A stretch of DNA of 61,201 nucleotides. Source: Ruegeria aquimaris. Its GTDB lineage: Bacteria; Pseudomonadota; Alphaproteobacteria; Rhodobacterales; Rhodobacteraceae. Below, piece after piece: positions 25,531-34,668 of this stretch. Location of the stretch: the NCBI RefSeq assembly GCF_025751555.1, contig NZ_JAOWLB010000024.1, positions 1 to 61,201 of the forward strand, given 5' to 3'. Numbering within the stretch: the first letter of the stretch is position 1; each line of letters begins with the position of its first letter. The notes under the pieces are model-generated. The model did no database searches. It was not told the origin of the DNA and saw nothing but the letters and a program-made list of their open reading frames with translations. Made by a program: the position numbers and the translations under genes.

Positions 25531-26706
25531 CTAATCGGGCGAAGCCCTTGAAGAAATTGCTTTCGCAAGAGCGCTCTGACGGTTGGGAAGGTTCACAAGC
25601 TCAGCGGCAACAAGACGGTCGCCGCTTTTCAGGTGCACCTCCAGGGATGGTGACCCTTGTGACGCATCGCTTCGCACCAGATCGTAACCGGCCGCTATTC
25701 CAACGGCCTGCACTTTCATGTCCTTCAGATCGGACCAGAACCGTGGCGGAACAGGAATCGGGCGTTCTTTGTTGCAAATGGCGGCTGCCGCAATCTGAGC
25801 CTGCGTGGTTGCATTGTGGACTGTTTCGACGCGCATTTTTCCAGGCGCGAACGGGTTGTCACTGTTGGCACAATCCCCGATGGCAAATATATCGGGGTCT
25901 GATGTTCGCATGTCTTGGTCGACGCATATACCTTCATCACATTCTATGCCTGCTGCCTCGGCAAGCTCCACATTCGGAGTGGCGCCGATACCCGCAAACA
26001 CCAGATCGGCCTTCACCTGGGTTCCATCTTCAAGATTGACCGAAGAAATACGGTGGTCAACGGTGTCGAACCCCTCAATCTTCTTATTGAAAAGGAATTT
26101 CACCCCTGCATCCGTTAGCTGCTGAGTGACGAAGTTGGTTGTTGCGGGCGAAGCCACACGGGCCATCGCACGCGCGGCGGCCTCTACAACCGTGACCGAC
26201 TTTCCAAGATCAACCGCGGCCGAGGCGACTTCGAGCCCGATGACGCCGGCTCCGATGATGACGACGTCGCGGCAGGCGGTACTGATCAAGGCCTGGCGCA
26301 GTCCCGTTGAATCGCCGAGGTCTCGAAGATAGTGGATACCTTTCAGGTCCGAACCCTTCAAATCAAGACGGCGAGGCGAGGCGCCCAAAGCAAGAATCAA
26401 GGTGTCGAATTTCGTCGTTTTCCCATCTGAAAATCGAATTCTCCTTTTTTTCCTGTCGATCTGGGAGACTTTCCGCGCGCGCATGAGTTCAATGCGATTG
26501 TCCTCGTAAAAGGAAAGCGACCGCAGGAGGGTCGGTTTGGGCCTGTCGGCGCCAGACAACCAGACCTTAGAAAGTGGTGGGCGCTGATAGGGGAGCGCCG
26601 CTTCCTCTCCGACAAGTTTTATGGCGCCTTCATATCCATTCTTTCGCAACGCGGCCGCAGCGTTTGTTCCGGCAACTCCGTTACCGATGATCACAGTTGT
26701 TTTCAT
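25531..26706 (-). CDS. alkT: Rubredoxin-NAD(+) reductase (AlkT-like)
   Basis: This FAD flavoprotein of 391 residues passes electrons from NADH to rubredoxin, which feeds the alkane hydroxylase. An N-terminal FAD motif GNGVAG (8-13), a second dinucleotide motif GAGVIG (152-157) for NADH, and a third-position DIFAIGDCA motif for FAD are all present. GDRLVAAELVNLPNRQ-like C-terminal sequence is usual for this family. It lies 31 bases after alkS on the same strand, as in the alkST unit of P. putida GPo1, and divergent from alkB. GGAGAAGGG precedes the ATG. Confidence 0.88.
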   Translation of the reverse strand: MKTTVIIGNGVAGTNAAAALRKNGYEGAIKLVGEEAALPYQRPPLSKVWLSGADRPKPTLLRSLSFYEDNRIELMRARKVSQIDRKKRRIRFSDGKTTKFDTLILALGASPRRLDLKGSDLKGIHYLRDLGDSTGLRQALISTACRDVVIIGAGVIGLEVASAAVDLGKSVTVVEAAARAMARVASPATTNFVTQQLTDAGVKFLFNKKIEGFDTVDHRISSVNLEDGTQVKADLVFAGIGATPNVELAEAAGIECDEGICVDQDMRTSDPDIFAIGDCANSDNPFAPGKMRVETVHNATTQAQIAAAAICNKERPIPVPPRFWSDLKDMKVQAVGIAAGYDLVRSDASQGSPSLEVHLKSGDRLVAAELVNLPNRQSALAKAISSRASPD

Positions 26707-26737
26707 GCTATCCCTTCTCCATGGATGTGCTGGGCGA

Positions 26738-29350
26738 TCAGATGAGGTCCATCGAGCGAGCGATTGACACCGCCTCGGTACGGTTGTTGGCCTTAAGACC
26801 GCGCAGAATTTTCCTGAAATGCCACTTTACGGTGTCTTCCGTGACATGCAGGCGTGTTGCTATTTCCTTGTTGCTCAGCCCGAGCGCTGCATGCTGCAAA
26901 ACACCGACTTGCTTTTGACTGATTGGGGCTGAGCCGGTTGCAACGAAACGCTCGTTGGCTTGCACGTTGCGCGATGGCTTCTCGACCATGGCAACCTGAA
27001 GTTCCGGTTGATCCAACAGCGCTTTCGTTTCGGGACAAATAACACGTAAAAAGTGGCGTCTGTTTATCAAAGTCCTGAACGCGCCCAGTTGTTGCGCCTT
27101 GAGATTGGCATCGGCGATCCGTTTACGCGCCTGCTTTCCTTCACCCATCAGGTAAAGCGTGGTCGCAAGCGTATATTGCGCCCGAATTTCCCCGCGTTGG
27201 TCCCTCACTGCCGCAAAGTTCGAAAGAGCTTTTCGCGCCTGCCTTTCGGCCAGGCCCAATTTGCCGTCACGCAAAAACCTCGAGGCTTCCAGTAACGCGC
27301 TTTCTGCCTGAACGGCACGATTTTGGTTCGGTAAGAATGGGTGATCGTCGAATGAAAGGCGTTCGGCAACGCGCGGAGGGTTCGTCCGGGTTCCCATGGC
27401 AAAGACTTCGATGCCCAGCCGAACCAGAATATCCAACCTTTTCAAGCCACGGTCTTTCGCCAGCAAGCGGCAACGCTCGAGCAACAAAAAGGCTCTGGAT
27501 TTGTCCCCTTGACGAATGTAGATTTCAGCTGCGCTTCGCGCCGTGTTCCAAACGATATCTGTCACACCGTATTCAAGTGCGAAATTCAAGGCCGCTTGCA
27601 TTGTGTCTTCGTCGGGTGCGATCGACTCCTCTTCTGCCATTATCTGAAGCTCTAGGGCCGCGAGCATCCCCTTGACAAAGGGGGTGCGCGCATAAGCGAC
27701 GTTTTCGTCCTCTTTGAAACTTTGTATTTTACTGCGTGCGCCATATACGTCGCCAATGAACATCTTGGCCTGAACCTCGGCGGCGGCAAGCCAGCCGAAC
27801 GCATAGCGGTGATGGGTTGCACCACTTATGACGGCGGCCGATGCAATATTCTCGGACAGGATGTCAAACTGCCTGTCGGAAGCAGCGATAAATGCTCTGC
27901 ACGTCTGCGCTGCGGCCTGCCCGACTGGGTTGACCGCCCCGTAAGTCTCAATCCAGGCTGCGCAGCTTTCTTCGCTTTCCTGGAGTTCGTCATGTGTGGC
28001 AAGGCCAATGGCCCGGACGAGTGCACCCCACCCACTCGGATCTTGCGGCCCGGTGGGATTGGATCCCTGTAAGGCGTTCAGATCATCAAGCAAATTCTGC
28101 GCTTCTTCCGCACGTTGACTGAAGTAAAGCACCCAAGCATATGCGATGGCCAACGACGGCATCTGAAAGAGTTTGGCCCGCGGAATGCCCGTGAACCAGG
28201 TTGCCAGCGCTTCAATCTCTCCCTGCCTCAGGGCGAGGTCCAACAGAGCCTGGTCTGTAAGCCGTTGGGCCCAACTGTGATCATGCGCCCGCAGGGCAAC
28301 ATCAACCACCAGACGATACTCTTTCCTTCGCCAATGCCAGAGCGCGATGCGCTTTAGAAAATACTGTCGCCGAGACCCGTATGTGTCGATGAAGCGATTG
28401 CGTAGGTACTCTTGAAGCGCGCGGTTCATTTCGAAGTGTTCGGGCCTGTGAGTTCTAAAAGCCAAAAGCCCGTGGCGAGAAGCGAGTTCCTCCAGTTTAC
28501 GGCCCGAATTTTCGACCTTGAAAACATAATCGCTCGCCTCTGCTGTAATTTCCTCCAGCCAACTGGCGTTAATCAGGAAATCGCGGAGAGACTGCGGGAT
28601 ATCTGCCAGCACATCGGTTTCAAAATATGTCCGAATCTCTGCCAGGTGAACAATCGATTCGCAGGCTGCATTCAATTTGCCGGCTAAGGCACAAAGATAC
28701 GGCCAGCCATCCGTCAAACTGAATATCTTCTTAACTTGGCCAGTTTCCCTCGGCAGGATTGAACATGTTTCGTCAAAGGTGAAACTCAACTCTCTCGGGC
28801 CGATTGGCACTACATGTGAAAGAACCAACAAGGTTGTCAGGGTTCCGGGCAAGCGTTCACCCACGATCAGTCGGACGGATTCCGGAGTTTCCAGGATGAT
28901 TGTTTTCAAAAACCTCTGGGTAGTAGTTGATCCGGTCACGCTATCCAGAAAAATGGCAACGGGATTCTCGCAACTTTTCAGCAAACGCAGCGCAATGACT
29001 TCTTTACAACGCCCGGTGTCGATGTCGGATAAATTCGAAGGTGAAAGCACCGCTATGATCGCGCTTGCAATAAGCGCGGCTTCAGAGAGGCCTTCCGACC
29101 AAAAAGACGAAAGATCCAGATAGACGCTGTGTTCGCCCCGGTCGGTTGCCGCCCGGGCGCCTTCGGCGATCTGCACAGACTTGCCAAAGCCGCGGGGCGC
29201 CTTGAGAAGGAGGCATTTGGTGCCAGGGTGCCCCGCAAGGTCCAGCCGGTCACGTCTCAGACAGCCCTCGGTCAACTTGTCCCGACGAACATTCATCCGT
29301 TCCAGAAAATCGAATACGTGCTTAGAATTTGCACCGAGGGGCGTGATCAT
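26738..29350 (-). CDS. alkS: MalT/LuxR-type transcriptional activator (AlkS-like)
   Basis: The 870 residues make up a large ATP-dependent activator. The N terminus carries a Walker A-like loop APRGFGKS (51-58), there are long helical repeats in the middle, and the C terminus has a LuxR helix-turn-helix (LSNKEIATRLHVTEDTVKWHFRK region). AlkS of GPo1 has this architecture and activates alkB in the presence of alkanes. The gene is divergent from alkB, and two inverted repeats lie between them. Its base composition is lower in GC than the flanks: 29 of 60 bases at 28681-28740 compared with 39 of 60 at 59641-59700, which hints at transfer. Confidence 0.85.
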   Translation of the reverse strand: MITPLGANSKHVFDFLERMNVRRDKLTEGCLRRDRLDLAGHPGTKCLLLKAPRGFGKSVQIAEGARAATDRGEHSVYLDLSSFWSEGLSEAALIASAIIAVLSPSNLSDIDTGRCKEVIALRLLKSCENPVAIFLDSVTGSTTTQRFLKTIILETPESVRLIVGERLPGTLTTLLVLSHVVPIGPRELSFTFDETCSILPRETGQVKKIFSLTDGWPYLCALAGKLNAACESIVHLAEIRTYFETDVLADIPQSLRDFLINASWLEEITAEASDYVFKVENSGRKLEELASRHGLLAFRTHRPEHFEMNRALQEYLRNRFIDTYGSRRQYFLKRIALWHWRRKEYRLVVDVALRAHDHSWAQRLTDQALLDLALRQGEIEALATWFTGIPRAKLFQMPSLAIAYAWVLYFSQRAEEAQNLLDDLNALQGSNPTGPQDPSGWGALVRAIGLATHDELQESEESCAAWIETYGAVNPVGQAAAQTCRAFIAASDRQFDILSENIASAAVISGATHHRYAFGWLAAAEVQAKMFIGDVYGARSKIQSFKEDENVAYARTPFVKGMLAALELQIMAEEESIAPDEDTMQAALNFALEYGVTDIVWNTARSAAEIYIRQGDKSRAFLLLERCRLLAKDRGLKRLDILVRLGIEVFAMGTRTNPPRVAERLSFDDHPFLPNQNRAVQAESALLEASRFLRDGKLGLAERQARKALSNFAAVRDQRGEIRAQYTLATTLYLMGEGKQARKRIADANLKAQQLGAFRTLINRRHFLRVICPETKALLDQPELQVAMVEKPSRNVQANERFVATGSAPISQKQVGVLQHAALGLSNKEIATRLHVTEDTVKWHFRKILRGLKANNRTEAVSIARSMDLI

Positions 29351-29416
29351 CCTTCCCTCCCCGAAGTTATGCGTCGCTAGCGTCCTATCTACCTACCCTT
29401 ACCTGATAGACTTCAA

Positions 29417-29436
29417 AACTACACGAACGTGTAGTT
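29417..29436. promoter_or_regulatory. Perfect inverted repeat in the alkS-alkB intergenic region
   Basis: AACTACACG and CGTGTAGTT form nine-base arms around AA. The repeat lies 67 bases from the alkS start and about 126 from the alkB start. A perfect 20-base dyad in a divergent promoter is a good candidate for AlkS or another regulator's binding. It is unlike the CTAAC-N4-GTTAG operator. Confidence 0.55.
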
Positions 29437-29457
29437 GTTCAGTTGTGTGCTGACGGA

Positions 29458-29475
29458 CATTGGTGTCGTCCAATG
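29458..29475. promoter_or_regulatory. Second inverted repeat upstream of alkB
   Basis: CATTGG and CCAATG are six-base arms separated by six bases, 22 bases downstream of the first dyad and about 88 bases before the alkB start. It could be a second regulator site or a small hairpin in the 5' leader of the alkB message. Confidence 0.35.
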
Positions 29476-29562
29476 CCTACCGGCTGGAACGAACGACGCC
29501 AAGCGTATGAGCTTCTGACCACCGCAGGGCGTGACAATGGCCTTCAAGGGAGGAACAGACTG

Positions 29563-30774
29563 ATGAAGGATCTGAATCAAGCGGCGACGGCTGAGGCCGG
29601 AACCGACGAAGCATATGTTGATAAGAAACGGTATTTTTGGATTTTGTCCGTATTCTGGCCGGCAACGCCGCTGATCGGACTTTACCTGGTAGCGGAAACC
29701 GGGTGGAGCATCTGGTACGGAACCGTCCTGATTCTGTGGTATCTGGCCGTGCCTTTGCTGGACGCGATGTTCGGAGAGGATTTCTCGAATCCCCCCGAAT
29801 CGGCCGTGCCTGATCTTGAAAAAGACCGCTACTATCGCGTGCTCACCTATCTGACCGTGCCCATGCACTATGCGGCTATGGTCGGGTCCTGCTGGTGGGT
29901 TGCCACACAGCCGATGAATGCGTTCGAGTTCATCGCGCTGGCTTTGTCGCTGGGTATCGTCAATGGATTGGCGCTGAACACTGGGCATGAACTGGGCCAC
30001 AAGAAAGAAACCTTCGATCGCTGGATGGCCAAGCTCGTGCTGGCTGTCGTGGGCTATGGTCACTTTTTCATCGAGCATAACAAAGGGCACCACCGCGACG
30101 TGGCAACCCCGAAAGATCCGGCCACCTCGCGCATGGGTGAGAATATCTATTCCTTCGCGACGCGCGAAATCCCCGGAGCTTTCAAACGTGCCTGGGAGCT
30201 TGAAGAGGTGCGCCTTGAAAGAAGTGGCAAAAGCGTCTGGAGCCTGGACAACGAGATCCTTCAGCCCCTGATCATCACTGTCGTTCTTTATGCCGGACTG
30301 CTGGCGTTCTTCGGTCCCATCATGCTCATCTTCCTGCCTATTCAAATGGCGTACGGATGGTGGCAGCTTACGTCGGCCAACTACATCGAGCATTATGGGC
30401 TGCTGCGCGAGAAACTGCCCAATGGCAAGTACGAGCACCAGAAGCCGCACCATTCATGGAACTCGAACCATATCATGTCGAACCTGATCCTGTTCCATCT
30501 GCAACGGCACTCGGACCACCACGCGCACCCGACGCGGTCCTACCAGTCGCTGCGCGACTTCAAGGATCTGCCGGCTCTGCCTTCGGGCTATCCTGGAATG
30601 TTCCTTGCGGCCATGTTCCCGTCGTGGTTCCGATCGATCATGGATCATCGCGTCATGGACTGGGCAAAAGGTGATCTGAACAAGATTCAGATCGAGCCTG
30701 GTATGCGCGAATACTATGATCGGAAATTCGGATCGGTCGCACCGGCACAACCTACCGCTATGCCCGCCGAATAA
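29563..30774 (+). CDS. alkB: Alkane 1-monooxygenase AlkB
   Basis: This integral-membrane di-iron hydroxylase (403 residues) oxidises n-alkanes to 1-alkanols using O2 and electrons from rubredoxin. All His boxes are present: HELGH (142-146), EHNKGHH (171-177), NYIEHYG (273-279) and LQRHSDHHAHP (313-323), with several transmembrane segments between. Trp59 corresponds to Trp55 of the GPo1 enzyme, which limits chain length to medium-chain alkanes. Long stretches match the GPo1 sequence as I recall it. ATG 29563 follows GGGAGG; the frame extends upstream without a ribosome site. It heads the alk operon, divergent from alkST. Confidence 0.96.
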   Translation: MKDLNQAATAEAGTDEAYVDKKRYFWILSVFWPATPLIGLYLVAETGWSIWYGTVLILWYLAVPLLDAMFGEDFSNPPESAVPDLEKDRYYRVLTYLTVPMHYAAMVGSCWWVATQPMNAFEFIALALSLGIVNGLALNTGHELGHKKETFDRWMAKLVLAVVGYGHFFIEHNKGHHRDVATPKDPATSRMGENIYSFATREIPGAFKRAWELEEVRLERSGKSVWSLDNEILQPLIITVVLYAGLLAFFGPIMLIFLPIQMAYGWWQLTSANYIEHYGLLREKLPNGKYEHQKPHHSWNSNHIMSNLILFHLQRHSDHHAHPTRSYQSLRDFKDLPALPSGYPGMFLAAMFPSWFRSIMDHRVMDWAKGDLNKIQIEPGMREYYDRKFGSVAPAQPTAMPAE

Positions 30775-30797
30775 AGACCACTCATGGTGCGTTAAAC

Positions 30798-30830
30798 GTC
30801 AGGGTTGGCCCTGCTGGGGCTAACCCTGAC
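30798..30830 (+). terminator. Strong intercistronic hairpin between alkB and the rubredoxin gene
   Basis: GTCAGGGTTGGCCC (30798-30811) pairs with GGGCTAACCCTGAC (30817-30830) over 14 positions with one G-T pair, around a five-base loop. No T run follows, so it is more likely an attenuator, processing site or stabiliser of the alkB message than a full terminator. Confidence 0.7.
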
Positions 30831-30946
30831 CCGCCAAACAGCGCCTTGCTCTCAGTCTAAGACAAGGCAGCACCAACAACCGACAGAAATACTGGTAAGA
30901 CGCGCGTGTTTGGCTGCCAAAGCACGCGTGCAAGGGAGGAATGAAA

Positions 30947-31408
30947 ATGGCAAAGTATCAATGCCCTGATTGCGGATACACTTATGACGAGGTTCTGGGC
31001 CACCCGCACGAGGGATTCCCGCCAGGTACACCTTGGTCACAAGTGCCCGAAGACTATGCATGCCCCGATTGTGCCGTGCGCGACAAAGAGGACTTTGTCC
31101 TGATCGGCGCCGCCCCGACCGGCGAGACTGCGACCTCCGCGCCGACCCCAGCACCTGCCCCCGCACCCGAACCTGTGGCTGCCCCGCAACCACCTCAGCC
31201 TGCTCCGGTGGCGCAGGCCGCCCCTGCCGCCGGGACGGTTTATCGGAAATGGCTCTGCATTACGTGCGGCCACATCTATGACGAAGCCCTCGGCGATGAG
31301 CATGAAGGTTTTGCGCCGGGAACATTATTCAGCCAGATCCCCGACGATTGGTGCTGCCCCGACTGCGGCGCCACGAAAGAGGACTATGTCCTCTATGAAG
31401 AGAAGTAG
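30947..31408 (+). CDS. alkG: Two-domain rubredoxin (AlkG-like)
   Basis: This electron carrier between AlkT and AlkB has 153 residues with two rubredoxin domains. The first has [10 protein letters not shown] and [12 protein letters not shown]; the second has [11 protein letters not shown] and [12 protein letters not shown]; each binds one iron with four Cys. A Pro/Ala-rich linker joins them (about 55-95). GPo1 AlkG also has two domains, but its first has an extra Arg after CxxC and cannot serve AlkB; here neither domain has that insertion, so both may be active (inference). The start at 30947 gives proper spacing from GGAGG; an ATG at 30941 is too close. Confidence 0.92.
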   Translation: MAKYQCPDCGYTYDEVLGHPHEGFPPGTPWSQVPEDYACPDCAVRDKEDFVLIGAAPTGETATSAPTPAPAPAPEPVAAPQPPQPAPVAQAAPAAGTVYRKWLCITCGHIYDEALGDEHEGFAPGTLFSQIPDDWCCPDCGATKEDYVLYEEK

Positions 31409-31418
31409 GAGATTGATC

Positions 31419-32864
31419 TTGAACCAAGTTGCATCAATTTCCACAGGAACATCAAATGCGGGCGACATCCGGGCAGCGTTTGACGCCCAGTTGCGCGCAC
31501 AACTTGTCCGGCGCGCCGATTTTGACCGCAAGGCACGCGTTGCACAACTGGATCGCTTGGCCGCAGCCGTCAAACGGAACCAGGACAAGATCATCGCGGC
31601 CTGTGCGGCTGATTTTCGCAAACCCGCTGAAGAAGTAAAATTGACCGAGATTTTCCCTGTGCTTCAGGAAATCCGGCATACCAAACACTATCTGAAGTCG
31701 TGGATGCGCCCCAAGCGTGCGCGCGCAACTTTGGGCGTATTCGGCACAAAGGCACATGTCCGCCCCGAAGCCAAAGGTGTATGCTTGATCATCGCGCCTT
31801 GGAACTATCCGGTGAACCTTTCGCTTGGTCCGCTGGTCTCGGCAATTGCGGCGGGCAACAGCGCCATTATCAAGCCGTCCGAAATGACGCCGAATGCGTC
31901 CCGGGCCATAATCGACATCGTGGAAGAAGCCTTTACGCCGGATCTGGTCAAGGTCATCGAAGGTGACGCCTCGGTTTCCCAGGAACTTCTGTCGCTGCCG
32001 TTCGATCACATATTTTTCACGGGAAGCCCGGCGATTGGCAAGGTCGTCATGGAAGCGGCGGCGAAAAACCTGACCTCGGTGACGCTGGAACTTGGCGGCA
32101 AGTCGCCCACCATCGTCGGGCCCAACGCCAATATCAAGAAGGCCGCGCGCAACATCGTCTGGGGCAAGTTCGCAAACAACGGACAGACCTGTATCGCACC
32201 GGATCATGTTTATGTGCACCGTGACATCGCAGCCGCGTTCAAAGATTCAATTCGGGCCGAAATCGGCCGAGTCTATGGCAAAACGCCCGAAGCGCAGAAA
32301 GCAACACCCGACTACTGCCGGATCGTGAACGAGCGGCATTTTGACCGGGTGCGCAACCTGATCGAGGATGCCCGTGCCAAAGGCGCAAGTATCCTTCAGG
32401 GTGGTCAGGCCGATGCAAGCCAGAAATTCGTCGCGCCGACCCTGATTTCGGAAGTCTCCGATGATATGGAGATCATGCGAGAAGAGCTGTTCGGACCAAT
32501 TCTGCCGATCATTGAATATGTCGATGTGGACAAAGTCATCGACAAGATCAACGCGGGTCCCAAACCGCTTGCTTTGTATGTTTTCGACAAAAGCAAGAGC
32601 TTTGCCGATCAGGTCATCTCGCGCACGTCTTCCGGTGCCGTGGGCGTAAACCTTACCGTGGTGCATTTTCTGCACCCGAACCTGCCTTTTGGCGGCGTGA
32701 ACAACTCCGGCATCGGGGCGGCTCATGGTGAATATGGCTTCAAGGCCTTTTCCCACGAAAAAGCCGTGATGGAGGAGAAGCACTCGATCACTCACATGCT
32801 TTTCCCGCCTTACACGGGCTTTGTACGCCGCCTCATCAACATCGTGGTCCGCGTGCTTGGATAA
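31419..32864 (+). CDS. alkH: Fatty aldehyde dehydrogenase (AlkH-like)
   Basis: This NAD(P)-dependent dehydrogenase would oxidise the fatty aldehyde to the acid. It has 481 residues of the class 3 aldehyde dehydrogenase type. It shows [30 protein letters not shown], the catalytic Glu in LELGGKSP and the Cys in [11 protein letters not shown] hydrophobic C-terminal tail ([18 protein letters not shown]) suggests membrane association. The start is probably TTG at 31419, because AGGAG at 31407-31411 is seven bases upstream. ATG codons at 31386 and 31395 would overlap alkG and lack a properly spaced site. Confidence 0.9.
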   Translation: MNQVASISTGTSNAGDIRAAFDAQLRAQLVRRADFDRKARVAQLDRLAAAVKRNQDKIIAACAADFRKPAEEVKLTEIFPVLQEIRHTKHYLKSWMRPKRARATLGVFGTKAHVRPEAKGVCLIIAPWNYPVNLSLGPLVSAIAAGNSAIIKPSEMTPNASRAIIDIVEEAFTPDLVKVIEGDASVSQELLSLPFDHIFFTGSPAIGKVVMEAAAKNLTSVTLELGGKSPTIVGPNANIKKAARNIVWGKFANNGQTCIAPDHVYVHRDIAAAFKDSIRAEIGRVYGKTPEAQKATPDYCRIVNERHFDRVRNLIEDARAKGASILQGGQADASQKFVAPTLISEVSDDMEIMREELFGPILPIIEYVDVDKVIDKINAGPKPLALYVFDKSKSFADQVISRTSSGAVGVNLTVVHFLHPNLPFGGVNNSGIGAAHGEYGFKAFSHEKAVMEEKHSITHMLFPPYTGFVRRLINIVVRVLG

Positions 32865-32895
32865 CAGCAGCCCAGAACCAATAGGGAGAGAAGAA

Positions 32896-34524
32896 ATGTA
32901 CGACTATATCATCGTCGGCGCCGGATCCGCCGGTTGCGTTTTGGCCAACCGGCTGTCGGCAAACCCGGCAAAACGCGTCGCGCTTATCGAGGCAGGGCCA
33001 AAGGACAAGAGTCCTCTGATACACATGCCTCTGGGGATCGCTTTGCTGGCCAACAGCAAAAAGCTGAACTGGGCATTCGATACCGAACCGCAAGAGCACC
33101 TGAATGGCCGCAAACTGTTCTGGCCTCGCGGCAAGACGCTGGGCGGTTCGTCCTCTATCAATGCCATGGTGTACATCCGCGGTCACAAGGCTGATTATGA
33201 CTATTGGGCGTCTCAGGCGGGGACTGATGTCTGGGGTTGGGGCCGCATGAAAGACCTGTTCAAGCGGATCGAAGACAACCATCGTTTTGGCGCAACCGAC
33301 GCGCATGGCAAGGGCGGGGAGCTATCCGTTAGCGAACTGACAACCGCGAACCCCCTGAGCCGAGATTTCGTACAGGCAGGACGCGAACTGCAGATCCCTC
33401 ATAACGGCGACTTCAACGACGGCGAACAGGAAGGCTTGGGTATGTACCAAGTCACGCAAAAGAATGGGCGGCGCTGGAGCTCGGCGCAAGCTTTCCTGCG
33501 CGGGGCTGAAGCCCGGTCCAATCTGGAAATCTTTACCGACGCCCGTGTGACCCGCGTCGTCATGGAGGACAAGACGGCAACGGGTGTCACCTTACAGCAA
33601 AGTGGCGAATATCGCCAACTGCGTCTCAATGCCGGCGGCGAAGTGATCCTGTCTGGCGGGGCCGTGAATTCGCCTCAACTTCTGCTTCTGTCTGGTATCG
33701 GGGATGCCCAAGAAATTAAACGGCATGGTCTAGCCGTCGTTCACGACCTTCCCGAGGTTGGCAAGAACATGGCCGACCACCTCGATGTAACGATTATGCA
33801 TGCTGCTAGCTCACGGCGCCCGATCGGGGTCGCGCCCAGCTTTCTGCCGCGTGGCATTGGTGGTTTGTTCTCCTACATCTTCAGACGTAAAGGCTTTCTC
33901 ACGTCGAATGTTGCGGAAAGCGGTGGATTCATCAAGTCGTCCCCTGATCGCGATAGGCCAAATGTGCAGTTTCACTTCCTGCCCACCTATCTGAAGGATC
34001 ATGGCCGAAAGATCGCTTTTGGTTATGGCTATACGCTTCACATCTGCGATCTTTTGCCCAAGAGCCGCGGCTACATTGGCCTCAAGAGCCCGGATCCAAT
34101 GGACGATCCTCTGATTCAGCCGAATTACCTTAGCGATCCTGAAGATCTGGAAACGATGGTTGCGGCGTTCAAAGCCGGGCGCAGGATACTCGAAGCGCCG
34201 GCAATGTCCGCGCACAGCAAATACGAAGTGCACCCCGGCAAATCCGTCCAGACCGACGACGAGATCGCCGCGTTCATTCGGGAAAGCGCAGAAACAATTT
34301 ATCACCCCGTCGGCACGTGCCGGATGGGTGCGGACAAGGATTCGGTTGTCGACCCCGAGCTGAAGGTTCGGGGCGTGTCGGGTTTGCGGGTGGTGGATGC
34401 CTCCGTCATGCCAAGTCTTGTCGCCGGTAATACCAACGCTCCCACAATGGTCATTGCTGAGAACGCCGCCGAGATCATCCTGGGACAGGTGCGTATTTTT
34501 GACAGGAGTCGGACAGTTGCCTGA
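32896..34524 (+). CDS. alkJ: GMC-family alcohol dehydrogenase (AlkJ-like)
   Basis: This FAD-dependent alcohol oxidoreductase of 542 residues turns long-chain alcohols into aldehydes with a quinone as likely acceptor. It has the N-terminal dinucleotide site [18 protein letters not shown] signature 1 [18 protein letters not shown], signature 2 around [15 protein letters not shown], and the C-terminal catalytic His in [13 protein letters not shown] 32896 follows AGGGAGAG. It lies between the aldehyde dehydrogenase and the acyl-CoA ligase, in the same relative order as in GPo1. Confidence 0.92.
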   Translation: MYDYIIVGAGSAGCVLANRLSANPAKRVALIEAGPKDKSPLIHMPLGIALLANSKKLNWAFDTEPQEHLNGRKLFWPRGKTLGGSSSINAMVYIRGHKADYDYWASQAGTDVWGWGRMKDLFKRIEDNHRFGATDAHGKGGELSVSELTTANPLSRDFVQAGRELQIPHNGDFNDGEQEGLGMYQVTQKNGRRWSSAQAFLRGAEARSNLEIFTDARVTRVVMEDKTATGVTLQQSGEYRQLRLNAGGEVILSGGAVNSPQLLLLSGIGDAQEIKRHGLAVVHDLPEVGKNMADHLDVTIMHAASSRRPIGVAPSFLPRGIGGLFSYIFRRKGFLTSNVAESGGFIKSSPDRDRPNVQFHFLPTYLKDHGRKIAFGYGYTLHICDLLPKSRGYIGLKSPDPMDDPLIQPNYLSDPEDLETMVAAFKAGRRILEAPAMSAHSKYEVHPGKSVQTDDEIAAFIRESAETIYHPVGTCRMGADKDSVVDPELKVRGVSGLRVVDASVMPSLVAGNTNAPTMVIAENAAEIILGQVRIFDRSRTVA

Positions 34525-34591
34525 GCGCGGTGATGGAAAACAGGTAAAAACAAACCAATGCCATGGGTGCGACGGAGCTTGTTGCAAATCT

Positions 34592-34618
34592 CTGCAAGCT
34601 GTCACCAGCAGCTTGCAG
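34592..34618 (+). terminator. Hairpin in the alkJ-alkK intergenic region
   Basis: CTGCAAGCTG and CAGCTTGCAG pair perfectly over ten bases around a seven-base loop. There is no following T run; the alkK ribosome site begins about 35 bases further on. It probably modulates read-through or message stability between alkJ and alkK. The 144-base gap holds no supportable gene. Confidence 0.6.
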
Positions 34619-34668
34619 CCTGCCCAGAAAGACCAAAACCAAAATTCCAAATTCGATGAGGAAACCAA

